Counted from the stretch's first letter, positions 6,876 through 16,174 are shown. The stretch is DNA of 33,377 nt from Thermoanaerobaculia bacterium (GCA_947259195.1 CAMYLC010000002.1:1-33377); one strand, 5' to 3'. The notes: generated by a model not told the origin, from the sequence alone. Program-made: numbers and translations.

Positions 6876-8264
6876 ATGAGTGATCCAGCCGAGGCAGTTC
6901 AGGCAACCGTGTTGATCGTCGACGACGAGAGCGCGATTCGCGAGAGCTTGAGAATGGTCCTCGAATACGAGGGCCTGAAGGTCGTGGAAGCATCCAGCGG
7001 AGACCAGGGACTCCAGCAGGTGCGGCGGGTACAGCCCGATGCCATCCTCCTCGATATCAAGATGCCCGAGTTGGACGGGCTGCAGGTATTACAACTCCTC
7101 AGGGAGCGCGGATACGAGATGCCCGTAATCATCATTACGGGGCATGGGGATATCTCGACCGCCATCGAGGCGACGCGGCAGGGCGCCTTCGATTTCTTCG
7201 AAAAGCCACTGCAGCGGGATCGAGTGCTGCTCAGCTTGCGTAATGCGCTGGAAAGCTACCGCCTCCAGAAAGAGAGTCAGTCCTACCACGTGCGGGCAGA
7301 CGAGTTGATCGGGTCGTCGGACCCGATGCGAAAACTCCGCGAAACGATCAAGAAGGCTGCCCCTTCGAACGCCACCGTGCTGATTACAGGCGAGAGTGGA
7401 ACTGGCAAGGAGCTGGTGTCGAAGGCGCTCCACCTGCAGAGCTCACGGCGCGATCGCCCCTTCGTGCAGGTCAACTGTGCCGCCATTCCGGACGAGCTCA
7501 TCGAGTCGGAGCTCTTCGGTCATGAGAAAGGGAGCTTTACCGGCGCGGTCCGCAAGCAAGTCGGCAAGTTCGTCGCCGCCGATGGTGGCACGATCTTCCT
7601 GGACGAGGTCGGCGACATGTCGCCCCGGACCCAGGCCAAGGTTCTGCGAGTCCTGCAGAATGGCGAAGTGGAACCGGTGGGTTCGCACGACCTTGTGCAA
7701 GTCGATGTGCGTGTCCTTGCGGCCACCAACCGGGCACTCGAGGAGGAGATCGCCGAGGGGCGGTTCCGCGAAGATCTCTACTATCGGCTAAACGTCTTGC
7801 CGGTAAGCACTCCACCACTACGCGAGCATTTGGACGACATCCCGGAGCTGGTGGACTATTTCGTCAGACGGTATGCCGCCGCCAACAACCTGAAACCGGG
7901 AGAATTCTCATCCTCAGCCATCAGACGGCTGCAGGAGATGGAGTGGAATGGCAACGTCCGCGAGCTGAAGAACATTGTCGAGAGGCTGTTGATCCTCGGA
8001 GAGGATGCCACGATCGAGGGCTCGGATGTGGCGGCATCGCTCGGTGGCAAACAGGACGATCTGGCATCGCTGTTGAGCTCGGCGACCACTCTCAAACAGT
8101 TTCGAGAAGCGGCTGAACGGGTCTTTCTCGTCGAGCAGCTGGAGAAGCACGGTTGGAATGTCACGCGGACGGCGAAAGCCATCGAGACACCCAGAAGCAA
8201 CCTCTACAAGAAGATGGAGCACTACGGGATCCAGCGAGCCGAGGCGAATGAAGAGTCGAATTGA
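6876..8264 (+). CDS. NtrC-family sigma54-dependent response regulator
   Basis: Two-component regulator that activates RNA polymerase-sigma54 by ATP hydrolysis. The receiver domain (12-125) has the acidic pair Asp16/Asp17, phosphoacceptor Asp60 (ILLDIKMPELDG), Thr88 and Lys110. The AAA+ domain (about 143-370) has Walker A GESGTGKE at 172-179 and the sigma54-contacting loop GSFTGA at 219-224 (GAFTGA in most relatives). Walker B is TIFLDEVGD around 239-247, and an Arg-finger region REDLYYRLNVLPV follows. A Fis-type helix-turn-helix ends the protein (NVTRTAKAIETPRSNLYKKM). Length 462 is typical. No histidine kinase lies in the window. The 118-bp gap to htrA contains a hairpin, so it may be transcribed partly from the htrA promoter. 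The obvious candidate target is the sigma54-type promoter at 5169-5184; this link is inference. Confidence 0.95.
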   Translation: MSDPAEAVQATVLIVDDESAIRESLRMVLEYEGLKVVEASSGDQGLQQVRRVQPDAILLDIKMPELDGLQVLQLLRERGYEMPVIIITGHGDISTAIEATRQGAFDFFEKPLQRDRVLLSLRNALESYRLQKESQSYHVRADELIGSSDPMRKLRETIKKAAPSNATVLITGESGTGKELVSKALHLQSSRRDRPFVQVNCAAIPDELIESELFGHEKGSFTGAVRKQVGKFVAADGGTIFLDEVGDMSPRTQAKVLRVLQNGEVEPVGSHDLVQVDVRVLAATNRALEEEIAEGRFREDLYYRLNVLPVSTPPLREHLDDIPELVDYFVRRYAAANNLKPGEFSSSAIRRLQEMEWNGNVRELKNIVERLLILGEDATIEGSDVAASLGGKQDDLASLLSSATTLKQFREAAERVFLVEQLEKHGWNVTRTAKAIETPRSNLYKKMEHYGIQRAEANEESN

Positions 8265-8859
8265 GGACTGGGTGCAGAGTCTACTGCGGGAGACCGGGGC
8301 GCTGCTGGAGGGTCATTTTCAGCTTTCGTCGGGACGCCATTCGGCTGGCTACGTCCAATGCGCACTCTTGCTGCAGCATCCACGTCTTGCGCGGCAGGTC
8401 GGAGAGAGTCTGGCAGAGAAGCTCTCACACCTGTCTCCGGAATCAGTGCTGGCACCCGCCCTCGGTGGACTCCTCATCGGCCACGAGGTTGCGGCGGCCC
8501 TGGATGTGCCGTTTCGCTTCACCGAGCGTATCGGCGAGGGCATGGCCCTGCGACGGGGATTTGGCTTCGACTCCGGTGAAACGGTGGTGGTGGTAGAGGA
8601 TGTCGTCACCACAGGCCGATCCTGCCTCGAAGCGATGTCGGTCGCACAGGAGCGGGGGGCTGAGATACTAGGAGCCGGCTCGATTCTCGATCGAACTGGC
8701 GGCGTCAATCCCTTCGGAGTGCCGTACGAGTCCCTGCTGGCCCTGAGTGTGGATATCTATCCGATCGAGACTTGTCCGCTGTGTGCGGCGGGCGATCCGG
8801 TCGTCAAGCCAGGAAGCAGGCCTGCGCAGTCGATGGTTTCGAGGCAGGCGAATTCTTGA
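8248..8859 (+). CDS. pyrE: Orotate phosphoribosyltransferase
   Basis: Transfers the phosphoribosyl group of PRPP to orotate, making OMP in pyrimidine synthesis. The 203-residue product has the OPRT N-terminus (ALLEGHFQLSSGRHS at about 18-32), the GLLIGHEVAAAL segment, and the FTERIGEGMALRRGF loop. The PRPP-binding motif VVVVEDVVTTGRS lies at 113-125. The C-terminal CPLCAAGDPVVKPGSR stretch, with a CxxC pair, resembles a Thermus-type OPRT subgroup. The ATG at 8248 is preferred over the longer frame from 8158 because family similarity begins there; it overlaps the preceding regulator gene by 17 bp, suggesting translational coupling. Other pyrimidine genes are not nearby. Its stop codon lies inside the -35 element of the next promoter. 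Confidence 0.9.
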   Translation: MKSRIEDWVQSLLRETGALLEGHFQLSSGRHSAGYVQCALLLQHPRLARQVGESLAEKLSHLSPESVLAPALGGLLIGHEVAAALDVPFRFTERIGEGMALRRGFGFDSGETVVVVEDVVTTGRSCLEAMSVAQERGAEILGAGSILDRTGGVNPFGVPYESLLALSVDIYPIETCPLCAAGDPVVKPGSRPAQSMVSRQANS

Positions 8860-8884
8860 CCCCTCAAGTGGCGATTGCTACGAT
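8856..8884 (+). promoter_or_regulatory. Sigma70-type promoter for the acyl-CoA dehydrogenase gene
   Basis: TTGACC (8856-8861) and TACGAT (8879-8884) are 17 bp apart. The -35 matches consensus at five of six positions and the -10 at four. Transcription would start near 8891, 54 nt before the ATG at 8945. Confidence 0.6.
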
Positions 8885-8944
8885 CGCTGCCGGTCAGCAG
8901 GTCCCTATCTCCTGGACGATTCGCTCCGAGGTCGAGTCGAAATC

Positions 8945-10090
8945 ATGCGCATAGAGCTCAGTGAGGAACAGCACCTACTGCAGGACTCGGTTCGGCAGTT
9001 CGCGGATGACGTCGTGCGACCTCGGGCCAAGGAGATCGACGAGACCGGCGAGTTCCCCCGTCAGTTTTTCGCCCAGGCCGGGGAGCTCGGACTGGCTGGG
9101 GTGACGATCCCGGAGCAGTACGGTGGTGCCGGCATGGACCCTCTTTCGTACAGCCTCGTCATCGAGGAGATAAGCCGGGTCTGTGCCAGCAGCGGAGTTA
9201 TTCTGTCGGTCAACAACTCCCTTGTCTGCGATCCGATCTTCAAGTTTGGCACCGAGGCGCAGAAGGACGAGTACTTGAAACCACTTGCACGGGGTCGGAT
9301 GCTCGGTTGCTTTGCGCTTACCGAGCCCGAAGCTGGTAGCGATCCGGCGGCGATTCGAACCACCGCCGTGCGGGACGGGGAAGAGTACGTTCTGAATGGC
9401 AACAAGGTCTTCATAACCAGCGGCACTGATGCCGACTTGGCGATCGTGTTTGCAACGGTTGACCGAGACCTGCGGCACAGAGGAATCACCGCTTTCATCG
9501 TACCCGCTATGACGCCGGGCTACAGTCACGGCAGCCATGAGTACAAACTGGGGGTCAATGCCTCGGGTACCACCGAGTTGGCGTTTGCCGACATGAGAAT
9601 CCCCGCGAGTCAGAGATTGGGTGGTGAAGGGGAAGGTTTCAAGGTGGCGATGAGTGCGCTCGACGGCGGCCGCCTGGGTATCGCTTCCCAAGCCGTCGGA
9701 ATCGCGCAAGGCGCATTCGAGGAGGCTCTGGACTACTCGACACAGAGGGAGCAGTTCGGCCGTCCGATCGCCGACTTCCAAGCGATTCAGTTCTATCTGG
9801 CGGACATGTCCACCGAGATCGATGCGGCTAGGCTCCTGACCTGGAAGGCCGCCTGGGCCAAGGGATCTGGGCGCCGATTCAGCCTGGAAGCCGCCCAGGC
9901 GAAGCTCTTCGCTTCGGAAATGGCTCAGAGAGTCACCAGCAAGGCCCTGCAGATCCATGGTGGCTATGGCTACATCCGGGAGTACAACGTCGAACGGTAT
10001 TTTCGCGACGCTCGTATCGCAGAGATCTACGAAGGCACGAGTGAGATCCAGAAGATGGTGATTTCGAATTGGCTGGTCCAGAACACCTGA
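8945..10090 (+). CDS. Acyl-CoA dehydrogenase (short-chain/butyryl-CoA type)
   Basis: FAD enzyme that introduces the alpha-beta double bond into acyl-CoA during beta-oxidation or the reverse butyrate pathway. The 381-residue product starts MRIELSEEQHLLQDSVRQF and has the N-terminal helical domain and the FAD/substrate motif CFALTEPEAGSDPAAIRT. The beta domain includes VFITSGTDAD and KLGVNASGTTEL, and the C-terminal helical domain has ALQIHGGYGYIREY. The catalytic base is Glu363 in IYEGTSEIQ, the position used by short-chain and butyryl-CoA dehydrogenases. The ATG at 8945 is preferred over a frame extending to 8747, which would run back through the promoter and pyrE. Electron-transfer flavoprotein genes are not adjacent, so the exact chain-length specificity is not known. 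Confidence 0.95.
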   Translation: MRIELSEEQHLLQDSVRQFADDVVRPRAKEIDETGEFPRQFFAQAGELGLAGVTIPEQYGGAGMDPLSYSLVIEEISRVCASSGVILSVNNSLVCDPIFKFGTEAQKDEYLKPLARGRMLGCFALTEPEAGSDPAAIRTTAVRDGEEYVLNGNKVFITSGTDADLAIVFATVDRDLRHRGITAFIVPAMTPGYSHGSHEYKLGVNASGTTELAFADMRIPASQRLGGEGEGFKVAMSALDGGRLGIASQAVGIAQGAFEEALDYSTQREQFGRPIADFQAIQFYLADMSTEIDAARLLTWKAAWAKGSGRRFSLEAAQAKLFASEMAQRVTSKALQIHGGYGYIREYNVERYFRDARIAEIYEGTSEIQKMVISNWLVQNT

Positions 10091-10196
10091 GGACCGATCT
10101 GGCGACCCAGTGGATAGCCACCAACCTGTTACAATCGAGCGGTCTGGGCAGCTCTGAAACCGCATCGACAGCGAGCTGATGACCCTTGGAGAGCCT

Positions 10197-10985
10197 ATGA
10201 GCAAGACGATTCTCTTGGCCGATGACAGCCTCACGATCCAGAAGGTCGTGGAGCTGACCTTCATGGAAGGGGACTACAAGGTAGCCTCTTTCAGCAATGG
10301 CGACGATGCTCTGAGCCAACTCGAGGACATGACGGCGGATCTCGTCATCGCCGACATTCATATGCCAGGGGCATCCGGCTACGAGATCTGCAGGGCCGTC
10401 AAGGATCGCAGCCCTGCAACCCCTGTGCTGCTATTGGTGGGTACGTTCGAGCCGTTCGAGGCCGCTGAGATGGACGAGTGCGGTGCCGACGGACATCTCA
10501 AGAAGCCCTTCGATTCTCAGGAGCTGGTGCGTCTCGTCGAGGAGATGATGGGCGGTACCGTCGACGAAGAGCGAGCCTTCGAGCTGCACACGGTCGAGGA
10601 CAGCGACGACGGTGACGACCAGGTCGAGGTGCGGGAAGAAACTGGGATATCGGGCTTAGGAGCGGTGGTAACCGAGTTTCCGGCAGGGGAGGCGGATGCT
10701 AGTTCCTTCGACGTCGATATCACCGGGGCCGGCAAGGGCGTCGAGGTAGAGTCGAAAGAAGGGGCCTTCGCTGAGATCGTGGAGCCAGAATCGGAGGTCC
10801 AGGTGGACATGGAAGGTCATCAGGAACAGGCTCTTTCGGATGATGAGGTCGATCGGATAGCCCACCGGCTGGTCGAGCTGCTGGGAGATGAGCTCGTGCG
10901 CGAGATCGCCTGGGATGTCGTCCCGGATCTCGCCGAGATCGTCATCAAGGAGCGTCTCCGAGAGCTCGAAAGTCAGGTGGACTGA
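10197..10985 (+). CDS. Receiver-domain response regulator with conserved C-terminal helical tail
   Basis: 262-residue protein with an N-terminal CheY-like receiver (about 3-125): acidic pair Asp9/Asp10, phosphoacceptor Asp53 (LVIADIHMPG) and the switch lysine in GHLKKPF. The middle (about 125-215) is acidic and low in complexity. The last 50 residues form a predicted helical segment with the pattern RIAHRLVELLGDELVREIAW followed by VVPDLAEIVIKERLRELE. I recall similar tails on response regulators of Acidobacteria and deltaproteobacteria; its function is unknown and it contains no evident DNA-binding fold. The start at 10197 has GGAG six bases upstream; an in-frame ATG at 10179 is less likely. 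A TACAAT -10-like element lies at 10131-10136 without a clear -35. Role (motility, polarity or signalling) cannot be told from the sequence. Confidence 0.85.
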   Translation: MSKTILLADDSLTIQKVVELTFMEGDYKVASFSNGDDALSQLEDMTADLVIADIHMPGASGYEICRAVKDRSPATPVLLLVGTFEPFEAAEMDECGADGHLKKPFDSQELVRLVEEMMGGTVDEERAFELHTVEDSDDGDDQVEVREETGISGLGAVVTEFPAGEADASSFDVDITGAGKGVEVESKEGAFAEIVEPESEVQVDMEGHQEQALSDDEVDRIAHRLVELLGDELVREIAWDVVPDLAEIVIKERLRELESQVD

Positions 10986-11060
10986 GCGGCGCAGTCGACC
11001 AGCCAAGTCGTACTTCGGCAACGGTTGAGCCTAAATCCCCTCGTGCAGGCGTTGGCACCA

Positions 11061-11093
11061 GGGTCCTGAGGGACCGCGAAGGCTAGGTGGTCC
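11061..11093 (+). promoter_or_regulatory. Competing hairpins in the valS leader
   Basis: Within the 182-bp gap before valS, GGTCC (11062-11066), GGACC (11071-11075) and GGTCC (11089-11093) can pair in two mutually exclusive ways, first with second or second with third. The second segment is part of GGGACCGCG, which resembles the end of the T-box core, but the upstream part of that core is not conserved. This is a candidate regulatory leader, not an identified riboswitch. Confidence 0.25.
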
Positions 11094-11167
11094 AGTCGGG
11101 GCCGGAGCCGAGTTAGCGGCAAGCGGGCAGGAGACTTCGTTGCTTCCCATGTAGAAGGGCTGATTTG

Positions 11168-13804
11168 ATGGAAAAGCGATTCGACCCATCCAGCTATGAA
11201 AAGAAGTGGCAGGAGCGTTGGTCCGAAGGAGAGTTCTTCATGGCTGAGGCCCCCTCCTCCAAACCGAGCTTCTGCATCATGATCCCGCCCCCGAATGTGA
11301 CGGGCAATCTGCATGCTGGTCACGCTCTGCAGACGACGATCCAAGATCTTCTGACGCGATGGAAACGGATGTGCGGATACAACGCCCTGTGGCTCCCAGG
11401 TACCGACCATGCGGGCATCGCGACGCAATTGATGGTGGAGCGTCAGCTGATCCAGGAAGGCACTGACCGTCAAAGTCTCGGTCGGGAGCGCTTCCTGGAA
11501 CGGGCTTGGGAATGGACCCGTCAACATAGCGGACATATTCGCTCCCAGCTCGATCGGCTGGGCGCGAGCTGTGACTGGAGCCGCGAGCGTTTCACCCTGG
11601 ATGAGCTCCTGTCGAAAGCCGTGCGTGCGGCCTTTGTCAGCCTCTACCGCGAGGGACTCATCGCGCGCGGCGAATACATGGTGAACTGGTCGCCGGGCCT
11701 CGAGACGGCGATCTCCGACCTCGAGGTCGAGATGAGAGCGGTCGCTGGCAAGCTCTACCATATTGCCTACCCAGTAGAGGGTTCCGACGAGAGAATCGTC
11801 GTCGCGACGACTCGGCCCGAGACGATGCTCGGAGACACCGCGGTGGCGATGCATCCGCAGGACGACCGGTACGCTCACTTGCGTGGGGGTAAGGCAATTC
11901 TGCCTCTGGTGGGGCGCCAGTTGGCTTTCATCACTGACGAGGCCGTGGAGCTCGAGTTCGGTACCGGTTTGGTCAAGGTGACGCCAGCTCACGATCTGAC
12001 CGATTTCGAGATGGGTCAGCGGCATGACCTGGAGAGCCTTCAGGTCATCGATCGGAAAGGCCGAATGACTGCAGAGGCCGGCGCAGAGTTCGCCGGCCTG
12101 GATCGATTCGTCGCCAGGGAAAGAGTGGTGCAGATGCTCCAGGAGCAGGGGTATCTCGTCAAGGTCGAAGACTACGCCCACAATGTGGGTCACTGCCAGA
12201 GAAGCGGCGTACCCGTCGAACCCATGATCTCCACCCAGTGGTTCATGGATGTTGAAGGTATGGCTGGTCAGGCGCTGGAGGCCGTCGCCTCCGGGGACCT
12301 TAGGCTGGTCCCGGACAGCTGGAACAAGACGTGGGATCACTGGTTGGAGAACATTCGCCCCTGGTGCATCTCGAGACAACTGTGGTGGGGGCATCAGATT
12401 CCGGCGTGGTACACGCCGAGCGGCGAGGTGTTCGTCGCAGCGAGCCGGGAAGAGGCCGCCGAGTTGGCAGGCACCGACGAGATTACCCAGGATCCAGATG
12501 TGCTCGATACCTGGTTCTCCTCGGCTCTCTGGCCCTTCTCGACTCTCGGTTGGCCGGAGGACAGTGCCGATTTCAGGACGTTCTACCCGACTGACGTCCT
12601 GGTGACCGGCTTCGACATCATCTTCTTCTGGGTAGCGCGAATGGTGATGACCGGACTGCACTTCACAGGCTGCACGCCCTTTCACGCCGTCCACCTCACC
12701 GGTCTGATTCGGGATGCCGATGGCCAGAAGATGTCGAAGACGCGCGGCAATACGGTGGATCCGATGGAACTGGTCGAGGAGTACGGCGCCGACGCTGTGC
12801 GCTTTACGCTGGCTATTCTCGACAGCCCGGGACGCGACATTCCCCTGGATCTCGACCGAATGGCAGGCTACCGATCCTTCGGCAACAAGATCTGGAATGC
12901 GGTTCGGTTCTCCTTGTCGCGCGTCGGTCGAGCGACGGTTCAAGAGAGCCTCGAAGTCGCGGAGTTGGCGGCTCCGGAACGGTGGATCCTTTCGCGTCTG
13001 TCGAAGACAGCCAAAGAGGTCAATGAGAAGTTCGCCGAGTACCGATTCGACGAGGCCTGCCAGCGTCTGTACCATTTCTTCTGGGGCGAGCTCTGCGATT
13101 GGTACATCGAGCTATCCAAGCCGGCACTTGCAGGAGATTCTCCGCGGCCGCAGGTAGGGGAAGTGCTGCTAACGGTGTTGGATCGCAGTCTCCGACTTCT
13201 GCACCCGGTGATGCCCTACCTCACGGAGGAGCTGTGGCAGCGCCTTCCGGGGCGGGAGGAGATTCATCCGGCGACCATTTGCCTGGCGCCCTATCCGGTT
13301 GCCGAGGTGGCCTGGGAAGACCCGGCGACCGAGGGTCGGATGGAGGTCTTCTTCCAGATTGTCGCCTGGGCCAGGAACCTGCGAGCCGAGATTGGAGTTC
13401 CTCCCAGGGACAAAGCGACCCTCTTTCTCGACAGTGCGGATGCGGAGATGCTCTCGTTCCTGGGCGATCTGGAGGCCATGGCAATTCCCCTGCTGCGCTT
13501 GGATGAACTGCGTTTGGAATCTCCTCCGACAGACGCCCACAGTGATGTTGTCGCCGGAGTGGCGGTTGGGCTGGTGATCCCGGAGCGCGAAATGAGCGCG
13601 GAGGATCGGGAGCGTCTTGTCGGCGAGCGAGAAAAGCTGCTGGAGCAGCGCGAGCGGACGCAAGACCTGCTGGCGAACGAAGCGTTTCTCGCCAAAGCTC
13701 CCGACAAGGTCGTCGAGCAGAATCGGCTGCGCCTCGAGGAGATTCGTGATCGGCTGGAGCGTCTCGAGGCAGGCCTGGCCGGTGACGGCCCGGGAGTCTC
13801 CTGA
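11168..13804 (+). CDS. valS: Valine-tRNA ligase
   Basis: Class I aminoacyl-tRNA synthetase charging tRNA-Val. The 878-residue product has the HIGH-type signature HAGH at 49-52 ([14 protein letters not shown]) and the KMSKS loop as KMSKT at 521-525. The inserted editing domain carries [14 protein letters not shown]. The catalytic-domain segment [16 protein letters not shown] is typical of ValS rather than IleS. The C-terminal anticodon-binding domain is followed by the ValS-specific coiled-coil arm (about 800-870, rich in Glu, Arg and Leu). A TTG lies directly before the ATG; the ATG at 11168 is chosen, with AAGGG upstream. It follows the receiver-domain gene after 182 bp and is followed by birA after 67 bp. 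Confidence 0.98.
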   Translation: MEKRFDPSSYEKKWQERWSEGEFFMAEAPSSKPSFCIMIPPPNVTGNLHAGHALQTTIQDLLTRWKRMCGYNALWLPGTDHAGIATQLMVERQLIQEGTDRQSLGRERFLERAWEWTRQHSGHIRSQLDRLGASCDWSRERFTLDELLSKAVRAAFVSLYREGLIARGEYMVNWSPGLETAISDLEVEMRAVAGKLYHIAYPVEGSDERIVVATTRPETMLGDTAVAMHPQDDRYAHLRGGKAILPLVGRQLAFITDEAVELEFGTGLVKVTPAHDLTDFEMGQRHDLESLQVIDRKGRMTAEAGAEFAGLDRFVARERVVQMLQEQGYLVKVEDYAHNVGHCQRSGVPVEPMISTQWFMDVEGMAGQALEAVASGDLRLVPDSWNKTWDHWLENIRPWCISRQLWWGHQIPAWYTPSGEVFVAASREEAAELAGTDEITQDPDVLDTWFSSALWPFSTLGWPEDSADFRTFYPTDVLVTGFDIIFFWVARMVMTGLHFTGCTPFHAVHLTGLIRDADGQKMSKTRGNTVDPMELVEEYGADAVRFTLAILDSPGRDIPLDLDRMAGYRSFGNKIWNAVRFSLSRVGRATVQESLEVAELAAPERWILSRLSKTAKEVNEKFAEYRFDEACQRLYHFFWGELCDWYIELSKPALAGDSPRPQVGEVLLTVLDRSLRLLHPVMPYLTEELWQRLPGREEIHPATICLAPYPVAEVAWEDPATEGRMEVFFQIVAWARNLRAEIGVPPRDKATLFLDSADAEMLSFLGDLEAMAIPLLRLDELRLESPPTDAHSDVVAGVAVGLVIPEREMSAEDRERLVGEREKLLEQRERTQDLLANEAFLAKAPDKVVEQNRLRLEEIRDRLERLEAGLAGDGPGVS

Positions 13805-13871
13805 CCTGCTTCCTCCCGGAGGTAAGCTCGCGCCAGATATTCAGTGTCGCCAGCACCGAGCGGGAAGAGGT

Positions 13872-14675
13872 ATGAATCTCAGTCGGCTCAGAGCTGCTCT
13901 CGAACGGCGTACCGAGAGGATGACCTGCAACCAGGTCCTTCTCGATAGCGTCGATTCGACGAACAGCATGGGTTTGCGGGTCGTCAGATCCTTCTTCGAC
14001 CGAGAGTCGTTGCCGCCAAGGACTATTGTCGTCGCCATGCGGCAGGATTCGGGCCGCGGCCGTCTGGGACGATCATGGGTCAGTCCGTCGGGTCAGGGCG
14101 CCTATCTATCACTGGTCGCTGGCATGCAGGGTCCGGATGACGTTGCCAGCTTGCCGCTTCTGGTCGGCGTCGGACTGTGCCAGAAGATCTCCGAAATCTC
14201 GGGCGCCGCCTGCAGGTTGAAGTGGCCCAATGATTTGATGGTCGAGGACCGCAAGATCGGGGGTATCCTGATCGATTGCGTCAGTCGGGGAACCGTGGGG
14301 ACGGCAGCGGTGATCGGCATCGGCGTGAACTACGGGACGAGTCGGGAACTCTCAGCGGTTGGTGGGATCGCGATGGCCGAGATCGCTCGAGAGCTACCCG
14401 ATCTTCCTGAGGTGATCTCACAGCTGGTAGAGGCTTTGGAGGAACAGCTGGACCACATCGGGGACATCGCCTACGCTGCGGCCCGCTACCGGGACCTGAG
14501 TGCCCATCGACACGGCGACACTCTCCAGTACTGGACTGAAGATGGGATCCGGCGAGGCGTTTTCACCGGTTTCGATGAGCGAGGGTTTCTCATCCTACGA
14601 GGTGCCCGCGGAGAGATTCGTCTCGGTGCCGGAGAGGCCATCGAGGAGTGGACGGGGGAAAGACATGAGTCATGA
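13872..14675 (+). CDS. birA: Biotin-[acetyl-CoA-carboxylase] ligase
   Basis: Makes biotinyl-AMP and attaches biotin to a lysine of carboxylase carrier proteins. The 267-residue product has DSVDSTNS (25-32), the biotin/ATP loop GRGRLGRSW (61-69), KWPNDLMVEDRKIGGIL (117-133) and IGIGVN (148-153), then a small SH3-like C-terminal domain ending LGAGEAIEEWTG. It lacks the N-terminal helix-turn-helix of bifunctional BirA repressors, so it is probably only an enzyme. The ATG at 13872, preceded by GGAAGAGG, is chosen because the longer frame from 13617 overlaps valS and has no similarity. It overlaps coaX by 11 bp, and a birA-coaX pair is a known bacterial gene order. Confidence 0.95.
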   Translation: MNLSRLRAALERRTERMTCNQVLLDSVDSTNSMGLRVVRSFFDRESLPPRTIVVAMRQDSGRGRLGRSWVSPSGQGAYLSLVAGMQGPDDVASLPLLVGVGLCQKISEISGAACRLKWPNDLMVEDRKIGGILIDCVSRGTVGTAAVIGIGVNYGTSRELSAVGGIAMAEIARELPDLPEVISQLVEALEEQLDHIGDIAYAAARYRDLSAHRHGDTLQYWTEDGIRRGVFTGFDERGFLILRGARGEIRLGAGEAIEEWTGERHES

Positions 14676-15444
14676 AGACCTATTGATTGTCGTCGACGTA
14701 GGCAACACGAACACCGTCTGTGGAGTGTTTCGTGGGGAGGAATTCGATCGTGATTTCAGATTCTCTACGGACATCGATCGCACAGCTGACGAGTACGCCT
14801 CGCTCTTGCTGCCATTGCTGAATGCGGCAGAGCTGGATCCGGCAAGAGCCTCGGGAGTCGTCATTTGTTCGGTTGTGCCTCCCCTGAACCTGACCTTCGA
14901 GCTCCTGTCGAAACGATACTTCCATCAGGAGCCGCTCTTCGTGGAGCCCGGTGTCAAGACGGGGCTTTCCATCCGGTATGAGAATCCGACGGAAGTCGGG
15001 GCGGACCGCATCGTCAATGGCCTGGCTGCTCGGGAGCTCTATGGGGCACCGGTGGTCGTGGCGGACTTCGGCACAGCCACAACATTCGACGTGGTCAATG
15101 CAGAGGGCGAGTACGCCGGAGGTGTCATCGCGCCGGGACTGGGTATCTCGGCCGAGGCTCTCTTTTCCCACGCCTCGCGCCTCTACCAGATCGATCTGCG
15201 GCGACCCCAGCATCTCGTCGGGCGCAATACAGCTGGTGCCATGCAGTCGGGTCTCTACTACGGCTATGTCGGTCTCGTAGACGGCATTCTGGTGCGCCTG
15301 CTCGAAGAGCTTGGGCACGACACGATGGTGGTCGGGACTGGCGGTGAGGCCGACCTCATCGCCAGCGGGTCGCAGTACATTCGCGAGGTCAATCCGCAGC
15401 TGACCCTGCTGGGCTTGAAGATGATCTATGACCGAAACCGATAG
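14665..15444 (+). CDS. coaX: Type III pantothenate kinase
   Basis: Phosphorylates pantothenate in the first step of coenzyme A synthesis; type III enzymes belong to the ASKHA fold. The 259-residue product begins with LLIVVDVGNTNTVCGVF (phosphate-binding strand, Asp11). It has GADRIVNG (112-119), DFGTATTFDVV (134-144) and GGVIAPGLGISAEAL (152-166). The ATG at 14665 follows a GGGGGAAAG ribosome-binding site and overlaps birA by 11 bp; family similarity starts at this point. The 3' end overlaps the next gene by 17 bp, indicating an operon birA-coaX-unknown. Confidence 0.97.
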   Translation: MSHEDLLIVVDVGNTNTVCGVFRGEEFDRDFRFSTDIDRTADEYASLLLPLLNAAELDPARASGVVICSVVPPLNLTFELLSKRYFHQEPLFVEPGVKTGLSIRYENPTEVGADRIVNGLAARELYGAPVVVADFGTATTFDVVNAEGEYAGGVIAPGLGISAEALFSHASRLYQIDLRRPQHLVGRNTAGAMQSGLYYGYVGLVDGILVRLLEELGHDTMVVGTGGEADLIASGSQYIREVNPQLTLLGLKMIYDRNR

Positions 15445-16108
15445 ACCAGTCGAGAAGGTGCAGGCATACTTCGAGGTGATCGAGACCGTTTTCGTCCGTC
15501 TTCGGGGCGCGCCGCTGCTCCTGTCGCCCGCGGACTGGCAGGTCGCTCGCGAGTGGTTCGAGGCTGGAATCCCTCTGGACCTGGTGCGCCAGACTCTGGA
15601 AAGCGTCTTCGCCCGGAGGAAGGAGCGCGGTGCACGCGGGCGAATCCAGAGCCTCCGGTATTGCGCGGACTCCGTCTGGCAAGCCTGGGATGAAACCCGC
15701 GAGCTGGAGGCTGGGGGAGTGCGGCAGACGGTCGCCACCATGAATGTGCAGGCGCGGCTTTCCGGGATCTCAGGAAGCCTGCCGGAGGGGCTGCCCGATC
15801 GAGAGGAATGGGTAGAACGGATCGAAGGCTTGAGCGGCACCTCCGCCGAGGTCGAGAAGAGCCTGGCGGAATTGGATGCGCAGCTCCTGGCGGCTGTTGA
15901 GAGATCTCTGAATGAGCCGGACAGGAAACGGCTCACGGCCCGGGTGGACGCAGTGATTACGGGCCTGCAGACGCGGCTTCCCGACGATGAAATCGAATCG
16001 GCTCGCGATCGAATCCGGCGCGGGTCGCTTCGCGAGTTGGCTCGACTGCCGCTGCTTTCGCTGTTCTCCCCGGAGGCTCTCTCGGCAGACCACGGCCTGG
16101 TCTCCTGA
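15428..16108 (+). CDS. Conserved-looking hypothetical protein downstream of coaX
   Basis: 226-residue, predicted mostly helical cytosolic protein without signal peptide or membrane segment. The N-terminal half reads AYFEVIETVFVRLRGAPLLL, then SPADWQVAREWFEAGIPLDL, then a helix ending in FARRKERGARGRI. It therefore looks like a compact helical domain with a short basic patch. The second half (about 115-226) is helix-rich with leucine and Glu/Arg repeats and could form a coiled coil. I recall similar unannotated proteins in acidobacterial genomes but cannot name a family. The gene overlaps coaX by 17 bp and is probably translationally coupled to it, so co-expression with birA-coaX is likely; this does not establish its function. 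Confidence 0.8.
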   Translation: MTETDRPVEKVQAYFEVIETVFVRLRGAPLLLSPADWQVAREWFEAGIPLDLVRQTLESVFARRKERGARGRIQSLRYCADSVWQAWDETRELEAGGVRQTVATMNVQARLSGISGSLPEGLPDREEWVERIEGLSGTSAEVEKSLAELDAQLLAAVERSLNEPDRKRLTARVDAVITGLQTRLPDDEIESARDRIRRGSLRELARLPLLSLFSPEALSADHGLVS

Positions 16109-16174
16109 AACGTCGAAGAGCCCGACTCCATAGAAATCTGACAGATCCGCACTGCCAGCTGCGTCATCAGTCGT

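Noticed and set aside
11061..11093. A bona fide T-box riboswitch before valS
   Set aside because: Only the ACCGCG end of the T-box core matches; the AGGGUGG half, a specifier loop and a terminator or clear sequestering helix are missing. It is kept only as a speculative leader.
10973..13075. 700-codon minus-strand frame opposite valS
   Set aside because: Long antisense frames are common in GC-rich genes; valS is intact on the other strand with both signature motifs, and the antisense product looks like no known protein.
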